Shown in pieces: positions 58,901 through 64,000 of a DNA stretch of 64,000 nt. The translations under genes and the position numbers were made by a program. The notes below the pieces were generated by a model, which made no database searches, was not told the origin of the DNA, and saw only the letters and a program-made list of their open reading frames with translations. The DNA comes from Microbulbifer sp. ALW1. GTDB lineage: Bacteria; Pseudomonadota; Gammaproteobacteria; Pseudomonadales; Cellvibrionaceae. Position 1 is the first letter of the stretch. Every line of letters starts with the position of its first letter. The stretch is from the NCBI RefSeq assembly GCF_009903625.1, contig NZ_CP047569.1, positions 1,582,501 through 1,646,500 on the forward strand, read 5' to 3'.

Positions 58901-59002
58901 CAGTTGGGTATAAGAGATGGCGCCCATGACGCTGAGTACGATCATGGCGTAGAGCACGAGCGGGCGGTTCTTCAGCGCCCATTCGGAGAGATTGAATCCC
59001 AT
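55916..59002 (-). CDS. RND-family multidrug efflux permease
   Basis: A 1028-residue resistance-nodulation-division inner-membrane pump. It has twelve expected membrane segments around two large periplasmic loops. The TM4 acidic pair is visible in LALGLMVDDAIIAVEM, and a second VGxxLFLL-like helix set lies near 850-1010. The N-terminus MGFNLSEWALKNRPLVL is typical of a subgroup distinct from AcrB. It works with the adaptor encoded upstream (59080-60219). No outer-membrane channel is adjacent. The start could be nine bases earlier (59011); the ATG at 59002 has the better-placed upstream GGA. Confidence 0.93.
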   Translation of the reverse strand: MGFNLSEWALKNRPLVLYAMIVLSVMGAISYTQLGQSEDPPFTFKVMVVNTLWPGASAEEVSRQITERVEKKLMETGEYERITSFSRPGQSQVMFVARDSMRSHEIPDLWYQVRKKIGDIRHTLPPDVQGPFFNDEFGTTFGNIYALTGDGFDYALMKDYADRLQLALQRVGDVGKVELLGLQDEKIWIEISNAKLASLGIPLAAVQGALQNQNQVADAGFVEAASDRVRMRVSGQFRTVEEIRQFPIHADGRTLTLGDIATIERGFSDPPQPRVRFMGQNAIGIAVSMKTGGDILQLGERLDSAVEGLQQNLPLGLELRKVSDQPAAVKSSVGEFVKVLAEALAIVMLVSFFSLGLRTGLVVALSIPLVLAITFALMNYFNIGLHKISLGALVLALGLMVDDAIIAVEMMAIKMEQGLSRLKAAGFAWTSTAFPMLTGTLITAAGFLPIATAQSGTGEYTRSIFQVVTLSLLASWVVAVIFVPYLGHRLLPQTLGHDAQHNPYNKPFYEKFRRLLQWCLHYRKTVMLLTLIVFVGAIALFRFVPQQFFPSSARLELMVDLKLNEGASLKATEEQAMQLESLLAQHPKVENYVAYVGTGSPRFYLPLDQQLPAASFAQFVVLTRSVEEREEVRQWLIATLSEQFPSVRTRVSRLENGPPVGYPVQFRVSGEHISEVRRIAREVADTIRPNTAISNVHLDWEEPSKVVQLDVDQARARTMGISSGALAQALQGSLSGTTVGQFREDNELIAVALRGEERERQALEQLGNLAVQTDQGSRVPLNQIATLDYAFEEGVIWHRNRLPTVTVRADIYGTQQPASVVAEIWPQLQVLRDTIPPGYLLEIGGSVEESARGQKSVNAGMPLFVLVVFTLLMLQLRSLSLSTMVFLTAPLGIIGVTLFLLLFNKPFGFVAMLGTIALAGMIMRNSVILVDQIEQDIKQGLSAWDAIVESTVRRFRPIVLTALTAVLAMIPLSRSDFFGPMAVAIMGGLIVATALTLLFLPALYAAWFRVRKPQEDAPLAPEAAAIQN

Positions 59003-59079
59003 GGCAGTCATTCCGTGCGCAAGTCGGCAGTGCGAATATTGTTGTAGGCGGTTCTGATATGCGGGTCAGGCCCGAGCGG

Positions 59080-60219
59080 TCATGGCGTCCGCGCGAGGCT
59101 GTTGTCGAATTCGATGGGGCGATTGCGGCGGTCCACCGGGCGCACGCGCTGGCCTTCCTGCACCAGCTGGGTGCCGGCAGCCACCACCCAATCCTGTAGC
59201 GTCAGGCCGCCCTCGACGATCGCATTTTTATCGCCAAAGCTGGTGAGGGTGACAGGGGTTTTGCGCAGGGTAAAAGTGTCCGGGTCCATCACCCAGACGT
59301 GTGCGCGGCCTTCGTCGGCGGTTACCGCAGCCATCGGCAGGGTCAGGGAATTGCCTTTGGTTGCGCCCTGTACATACACCCGTGCGCTCTGGCCGAGTTC
59401 GGCACCAGCATTGCCGTTGTCGAAGGCCACTCTGGCTTCAAAGGTGCGCAGGCCGGACTCTGCAGAGGGGGACAGCTCGCGGATCTGTCCGGGGAAGGGG
59501 GCGCCGGGATTGGACCAGAGTTCGACGTTTACCGGCTGGCCCACGGCAAAGCGGGTGATTTCTTTTTCTGGAAGATCGATACGCACTTCGCGGTCGCCAT
59601 CGGCGGCCAGCACAAACGCGGACTGCCCGGCGGCGACAACCTGGCCCGCATCGATCATGCGCCGGGTAATCACACCATTTTTCGGGGCTTTGAGGGTGGC
59701 GTAATCCACCTGATTGGCGGCGACTTTCAGTTGCGAACGCGCGCGTTCCAGCTGGGCCAGGCTGTTCTCGTGACGGGTTTTCACCGCATCCAACTGGGAT
59801 TCGCCTACCAGCTTGCGATCAAACAGTTCCTGAAAACGGGCGAGCTCGTTGCCGGCATTGCGCTTTTCCGCATCTGCAGCCTCCAGTTGCGCCTGGGCCG
59901 CATCCCGCTGCAACAGCAGGTCCTGCGCATCCAGTGTCGCCAGCGCCTGTCCCTGTGCTACCCGGTCGCCCACCTCTACTAACCGCTGGGTGACAGCACC
60001 GCCCACGCGGAATGCCAGCGCCGGCTCATGGCGTGCGCGCACTTCCCCGGGGTAGACCTCAAGCTGGGCCCCGGCCAATGTAGGCTGGACCACGATTGCC
60101 GGGCGCGGGGGCTTCTGTATACCGGACTCCGGAGCCGAGCAGGCGCTGGTCAGCAACCCGCCGACAATCAGTGCAAGCCAGGGCAACTGGCGCAGTCTGC
60201 GAATGGGTGAGCTGTTCAT
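59080..60219 (-). CDS. RND-family periplasmic adaptor, lipoprotein
   Basis: A 379-residue membrane-fusion protein. The signal peptide ends in a TSAC lipobox (Cys at about 27). A lipoyl-like half domain (RLVEVGDRVAQGQALATLD) leads into a coiled-coil hairpin (about 90-170, ADAEKRNAGNELARFQELFD), then beta-barrel domains ending in GQSARVYVQGAT. It links the RND permease to an outer-membrane channel. The start at 60219 gives a normal lipoprotein signal; an in-frame start at 60345 would add 42 unrelated residues. It lies in the same operon as the pump, with 77 bases between. Confidence 0.92.
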   Translation of the reverse strand: MNSSPIRRLRQLPWLALIVGGLLTSACSAPESGIQKPPRPAIVVQPTLAGAQLEVYPGEVRARHEPALAFRVGGAVTQRLVEVGDRVAQGQALATLDAQDLLLQRDAAQAQLEAADAEKRNAGNELARFQELFDRKLVGESQLDAVKTRHENSLAQLERARSQLKVAANQVDYATLKAPKNGVITRRMIDAGQVVAAGQSAFVLAADGDREVRIDLPEKEITRFAVGQPVNVELWSNPGAPFPGQIRELSPSAESGLRTFEARVAFDNGNAGAELGQSARVYVQGATKGNSLTLPMAAVTADEGRAHVWVMDPDTFTLRKTPVTLTSFGDKNAIVEGGLTLQDWVVAAGTQLVQEGQRVRPVDRRNRPIEFDNSLARTP

Positions 60220-60363
60220 AAGGGCCTCTTTCCTTGTATTTCCGCGAACAAGCAGTGTCTTCAGGGGGTGACTGGCCGGTTGCAAAAGACGTGGCACAAT
60301 CACAAAAGCTGGTACTCTAGTGTTACCAGTGCAGTCAGGCGCCACGAGCGCCTGCTGAATTGT

Positions 60364-60379
60364 TATACTGGCCAGTATA
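60364..60379. promoter_or_regulatory. perfect 16-bp palindrome, probable TetR operator
   Basis: TATACTGGCCAGTATA is its own reverse complement and lies midway between the divergent RND operon and the TetR gene. It contains TATACT on each strand, which could be the -10 element of a promoter in either direction, so a bound repressor would block both. Confidence 0.7.
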
Positions 60380-60466
60380 GTAATTTTATTAAACTCGCGA
60401 GTCCACTAATTGCGTGGATGTTTCTCTGTGCTCGCGAGCTGACGATGAATAGATGATGAGCGCGCC

Positions 60467-61132
60467 ATGCCAGAACATATCTCCACCCGCGGAACCGCCT
60501 CTCCCGGGGCTGCCACTACAGCCCGCGGTCGCCCAAAGGACCAGACCAAACGACTGGCCATTCTGGAAGCTGCCAAGCAGTTGTTCCTGACCCATGGCTT
60601 TGCCGGTACCAATATGGACGCGGTGGCGGCGGAGGCGGGGGTATCCAAGCTCACGGTCTACAACCACTTCTCGGATAAAGAGACACTGTTTACCTCGGCC
60701 ATTGCCGACAAGTGCGGAAGCCAGATGCCGGTGCCCATGTTTGACCTGGAGCCGGGCATGGATGTGGCGGACATGCTGCAGAAAATCGGTGAAGCCTTTC
60801 TGGAGATGCTCTACAGCGAAGAGCCAATGAAACTGATGCGCCTGATCAATGCGATTGGTGCGCAGGACCAGACCATGGCGGAATTATTTTACGAGGCGGG
60901 GCCACTGCGCACGCGCGGTGAAATGGTGCGCTTCCTGGCGCGGGCGGATGAACTGCAGCAATTGCGGGTGCCGGATACCATCAGTGCCAGCGAATTATTT
61001 TTTGGCATGTTGCAGGGCGGCTGCCGGCACGTGCACATTATGCTCGGTTGCTGTGAGGCGCCGTCGCCAGAAGAGAATCGCGCGCATGTCGCCGAAGTTG
61101 TGCGGGTCTTTATGCGCGCGTTTGGTGGCTGA
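60467..61132 (+). CDS. TetR-family regulator of the RND pump
   Basis: A 221-residue TetR-type repressor. The helix-turn-helix near residues 40-65 reads NMDAVAAEAGVSKLTVYNHF, and the remainder is the C-terminal ligand/dimer domain. It is divergent from the efflux operon across a 250-bp gap with a perfect palindrome, the standard layout of a self-regulated pump repressor. The substrate of the pump would be the inducer. The gene is convergent with the ABC-2 permease, whose stop lies eight bases away. Confidence 0.9.
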   Translation: MPEHISTRGTASPGAATTARGRPKDQTKRLAILEAAKQLFLTHGFAGTNMDAVAAEAGVSKLTVYNHFSDKETLFTSAIADKCGSQMPVPMFDLEPGMDVADMLQKIGEAFLEMLYSEEPMKLMRLINAIGAQDQTMAELFYEAGPLRTRGEMVRFLARADELQQLRVPDTISASELFFGMLQGGCRHVHIMLGCCEAPSPEENRAHVAEVVRVFMRAFGG

Positions 61133-61140
61133 TTGGGGGC

Positions 61141-61902
61141 TTAGGTACGGATCTTGTAACCGGTGCGGAAAATCCACCAGATACCGGTCATGCACAGCAG
61201 CAGGAAGAACAGGGTCATCCCCAGGCTGATGCCCACATTCACATCCGACACCCCGTAAAATGCCCAGCGGAAGCCGCTGATCAGGTACACCACCGGATTG
61301 AACAGGGTCACCTTCTGCCAGAACTCCGGCAACATATTGATGGAGTAAAAGGCGCCACCGAGGAAGGTCAGTGGGGTAATCACCATCAGCGGGATTATCT
61401 GCAGTTTCTGGAAATCATCCGCCCAGACCCCGATGATAAAACCGAACATACTGAAGGTGACCGCGGTCAGAATCAGGAATGCGATCATCCAGAACGGGTG
61501 TGCAATTTCATAGTCCACAAAAAAGCGCGCGGTAATCAGAATCAGGATGCCAATCACCACCGACTTGGTCGCTGCCGCTCCCACGTAACCCGCCACAATT
61601 TCAAACGCCGATACCGGCGCTGACAGCACTTCGTAAATAGTGCCGGAGAATTTCGGGAAAAAGATGCCGAAAGAGGCATTGGAAATACTCTCGGACAGCA
61701 GCGACAGCATGATCAGCCCGGGGATGATAAAGGCCCCGTAACTGACCCCCTCAATCTCTCCCAGGCGCCCGCCGATGGCGGTGCCAAACACGATAAAGTA
61801 GAGGCAGGTGGATATTACCGGCCAGGCAATACTCTGCATCAGAGTGCGCCCGGTGCGCGCCATTTCAAATTTATAGATGGCGCGGATGCCATAGGTATTC
61901 AT
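61141..61902 (-). CDS. ABC-2 type transporter permease (YadH-like)
   Basis: A 253-residue permease with six hydrophobic segments. [24 protein letters not shown] near residue 50 and [15 protein letters not shown] near 150 (split into key parts) match the YadH/DrrB-type ABC-2 family. It is the membrane partner of the ATPase encoded upstream. The ATG at 61902 was chosen because GAGGAA lies nine bases upstream; an ATG at 61923 overlaps the ATPase stop and is an alternative that would add seven residues. Confidence 0.9.
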   Translation of the reverse strand: MNTYGIRAIYKFEMARTGRTLMQSIAWPVISTCLYFIVFGTAIGGRLGEIEGVSYGAFIIPGLIMLSLLSESISNASFGIFFPKFSGTIYEVLSAPVSAFEIVAGYVGAAATKSVVIGILILITARFFVDYEIAHPFWMIAFLILTAVTFSMFGFIIGVWADDFQKLQIIPLMVITPLTFLGGAFYSINMLPEFWQKVTLFNPVVYLISGFRWAFYGVSDVNVGISLGMTLFFLLLCMTGIWWIFRTGYKIRT

Positions 61903-61919
61903 TGTCATTACTTCCTCAG

Positions 61920-62867
61920 TCATCCCGCCTGCTGGCGTTCGCTCTGGTTCTGGTGCACCAGGTTTACAAAGATTTCCTCCAGGGAGCTCTCGCTGGAATG
62001 CAGGTCTTTGAACTCGATACCCTGCTGGTTCAGGCTGCGCAGCAGATCGGCGATGCCGGTGTGCTCCCGCTGGGTGTCGAAGGTGTAGATCAACTGGTTG
62101 CCTTCGTCGGCCAGTTCCAGTGCAAATTCACCCAGTGACGCCGGCAGTACCTGAATCGGGTTCTGCAACTGGATGGCCAGCTGCTTCTTGCCCAGTTTGC
62201 GCATCAGGGTATGTTTGTCTTCCACCAGCACCAGCTCACCGTGGTTGATCACACCGATACGGTCCGCCATTTCCTCGGCTTCCTCGATGTAGTGGGTGGT
62301 GAGGATGATGGTCACTCCGGACTCCCGAAGGCCGCGTACCATTTCCCACATATCCCGGCGCAACTCCACATCCACACCGGCGGTGGGTTCGTCGAGAAAC
62401 AGGATAGAGGGTTCGTGGGACAGCGCCTTGGCGATCATCACTCGGCGTTTCATGCCGCCGGAGAGCGCCATGATCTTGCTATCGCGCTTTTCCCACAGGG
62501 ACAGCTGACGGAGGATCTTCTCGATATATTCCGGGTTGGGTGCCTTGCCGAACAGGCCGCGGCTGAAGTTGACCGTGGCCCAGACACTTTCAAAGGAATC
62601 TGTGGATAACTCCTGGGGTACCAATCCGATTTTGCTGCGTGCCGCGCGGAATTCCCGCTGGATATCGTGGCCATCCGCCAGCACCTTGCCGTTACTGGGA
62701 TTGACGATGCCGCAGACAATGCTGATCAGAGTGGTTTTGCCGGCGCCGTTGGGCCCGAGCAGGGCGAAGATTTCACCGGGTTGAATGTCGAGGTCGACGG
62801 ATTTGAGGGCGGTAAAGCCGCCGGCATAGGTTTTGCCGACGTTCTGGATGGAGATGATGGGTTGCAC
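61920..62867 (-). CDS. ABC transporter ATP-binding protein (YadG-like)
   Basis: A 315-residue ATPase. Walker A is GPNGAGKTT, the signature is [12 protein letters not shown], and Walker B is [13 protein letters not shown]. The C-terminal part (about 230-315) is the extra domain common to YadG-like and drug-export ATPases. It forms an exporter with the permease gene it overlaps or nearly touches. Substrate unknown. Confidence 0.92.
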   Translation of the reverse strand: MQPIISIQNVGKTYAGGFTALKSVDLDIQPGEIFALLGPNGAGKTTLISIVCGIVNPSNGKVLADGHDIQREFRAARSKIGLVPQELSTDSFESVWATVNFSRGLFGKAPNPEYIEKILRQLSLWEKRDSKIMALSGGMKRRVMIAKALSHEPSILFLDEPTAGVDVELRRDMWEMVRGLRESGVTIILTTHYIEEAEEMADRIGVINHGELVLVEDKHTLMRKLGKKQLAIQLQNPIQVLPASLGEFALELADEGNQLIYTFDTQREHTGIADLLRSLNQQGIEFKDLHSSESSLEEIFVNLVHQNQSERQQAG

Positions 62868-63013
62868 GCTTTCCCCTTTCGCTGTGTGTCGTGCCCGTGA
62901 GGTTGCTCACGGGGGCGGACATTGTGCCGCGCTGGCACCAGCGGCGCCAGTCTTGGAGCGGGAAAGCGTGCGGCTTTTAAAAAGCGTCGATCAGAATTGC
63001 CAATCAACAGCGC

Positions 63014-63742
63014 CTAGCGATTGAAAATACGCTCGTAGAAGGCGACGGCGCCTTCGTAGGCCTGGTTGGCGGCGTCTTCATTGTAAGCCAGCGGGATGCC
63101 AAACTTTTCACCGCGACCAGTGGCGGCGGGGTTGGTAAAGCCGTGTTTGGCATCGGGGAAGCAGGCTAGGTCAAAGCGCACGCCAGCGGTGAACATTTCC
63201 TGTACGAAGCGGGTGACTTCATCCGCGGGGATCATGTCGTCGCTGCCACCGGTGTACACCTGGAGCTCCGCTTTCACATCACCCGGTTTGATTTTTACAT
63301 CCGTCTGCAGTGCGCCGTGGAAGCTGACGACACCTTTCAGGTCGAGCCCCAGTCGCGCCATGGTGAGCGCGACGGCGCCACCGAAACAGTAACCCTGGGC
63401 GGCGATTTGGCCGGAGGCGACTTTTTCGTGGCCGTTGATCAGATCCAGCGCGGCCTGGAAGCGGGCGACGGGCGCGCCTTCGGTTTCGATGGTTTTGTTC
63501 ATGAGGGCGGCAGCGTCGCTGGGATTGTCGGCGCCGACTCCAGTGCCGTACATATCGAGGGCGAAGGCGACGTAGCCTTCAGCGGCGAGGCGCTCGGCCT
63601 CTTCACGGGTAAAGTCATTGAGACCCCACCATTCGTGTACCAGGAGGATGGCCGGGCGCTCGCCTTCGACCGTTTCGTCGTAGGCCAGATAGCCGGTGAA
63701 GGATTCGCCGTTTACGGTGTATTCGATATCTTCGGTGTACAT
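63014..63742 (-). CDS. dienelactone hydrolase family protein
   Basis: A 242-residue classic dienelactone-hydrolase-fold protein. The nucleophile elbow is GYCFGG with the catalytic Cys near residue 122. The remaining triad residues are in YTGGSDDMIP (Asp) and DAKHGFTNP (His near 203). It is shorter than, and only distantly related to, the three Cys hydrolases at the left end of the window. It is probably cytoplasmic. Its physiological substrate is not evident, as with most DLH homologues. Confidence 0.9.
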   Translation of the reverse strand: MYTEDIEYTVNGESFTGYLAYDETVEGERPAILLVHEWWGLNDFTREEAERLAAEGYVAFALDMYGTGVGADNPSDAAALMNKTIETEGAPVARFQAALDLINGHEKVASGQIAAQGYCFGGAVALTMARLGLDLKGVVSFHGALQTDVKIKPGDVKAELQVYTGGSDDMIPADEVTRFVQEMFTAGVRFDLACFPDAKHGFTNPAATGRGEKFGIPLAYNEDAANQAYEGAVAFYERIFNR

Positions 63743-63766
63743 GGTGTCCTCCTTGAGGGATGGTTT

Positions 63767-64000
63767 TTACGCTTTCTTCGGTTGGCGATATCTCGGGTCT
63801 TGCGGTGGAATGATATCGCCATCTTCGTCCAGTTCCGGGAATGGCAGTTTGTACTGTTCGCAGTATCTCACCATTTTCGGGTGCATCCAGCGGAACAGGA
63901 TGTCTTTGATTTTCGGATCTTCCTCATCGAGGGTTTTATTGTCGTAGAGGCCGGCCTTCTGCCGCTGGTGCATGGCTTCCTGCAGGATGATCGCGGCGGC
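63767..64000 (-). CDS. C-terminal part of an unrecognised protein (cut by the window edge)
   Basis: On the minus strand the frame is open from the last base of the window to the stop at 63767, 77 codons. It is charged and Pro-rich near its end (LPFPELDEDGDIIPPQDP, then a basic tail ending QPKKA). There is an internal ATG at 63973, but the frame stays open upstream through the edge, so this is more likely the end of a longer gene. I do not recognise the family. Confidence 0.5.
   Translation of the reverse strand, partial: AAAIILQEAMHQRQKAGLYDNKTLDEEDPKIKDILFRWMHPKMVRYCEQYKLPFPELDEDGDIIPPQDPRYRQPKKA

Overview
The window looks like chromosome of a marine gammaproteobacterium of the Cellvibrionales type, most like Microbulbifer. 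This is an inference from gene content and order, not from a database search. The evidence is GC-rich coding sequence, the clusters ratA-rnfH / bamE / fur / recN / grpE-dnaK-dnaJ / dapB / carA-carB / greA, an ssrA gene close to smpB, and a curli locus with several long curlin subunits.

Layout. 1-7.9 kb is an accessory metabolic region: three paralogous dienelactone-hydrolase-like enzymes with a Cys nucleophile, a membrane-anchored flavodoxin-like protein, an SDR oxidoreductase, a metallo-beta-lactamase-fold hydrolase, an NAD(P)-binding protein and a LysR regulator. It also holds two gene remnants, a truncated LysR copy and a frameshifted SDR copy, which point to local duplication and decay. 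8.0-10.2 kb is an AT-rich insert carrying one HEPN-like gene. It lies between two direct repeats made of the ssrA (tmRNA) 3' end plus its downstream terminator region, as expected for an island that used ssrA as its target. The intact tmRNA follows at 10194-10581 on the minus strand.

10.7-34 kb is mostly core housekeeping: rlmD, two SNF-family sodium symporters flanking smpB, ratA-rnfH, bamE, fur, an acyltransferase, recN, the heat-shock cluster grpE-dnaK-dnaJ with two sigma32-like promoters, a Spy-like periplasmic protein, dapB, a protease-like/RimK ATP-grasp fusion, a YfiR-like protein, carAB and greA. Several clear intrinsic terminators separate these units.

34-40.5 kb is a minus-strand curli locus: a LuxR regulator, csgE, csgF, csgG and four curlin-repeat proteins. 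41.2-48.2 kb is a plus-strand operon for a probably periplasmic molybdenum hydroxylase: a Tat-targeted large subunit, a 2x[2Fe-2S] subunit, a triheme cytochrome c, an outer-membrane channel of the Tsx/OmpK type, and the maturation factors XdhC and a MocA-like cytidylyltransferase. Together they suggest uptake and periplasmic oxidation of an N-heterocycle or aldehyde with electrons passed to the respiratory chain.

48.4-51.6 kb is an HlyD / ABC ATPase / ABC permease exporter. 51.9-55.8 kb is a tightly overlapping four-gene unit: an unrecognised polytopic membrane protein, a VWA lipoprotein, and two glycerophosphodiesterase-like proteins with an altered N-terminal motif. This is the most system-like set of poorly described genes here. 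55.9-61.1 kb is an RND efflux pump with a divergent TetR regulator and a perfect 16-bp palindrome between them. The window ends with an ABC-2 exporter pair, a dienelactone hydrolase and the C-terminal part of an unrecognised protein cut by the window edge. No rRNA, tRNA, CRISPR array or insertion sequence was seen.
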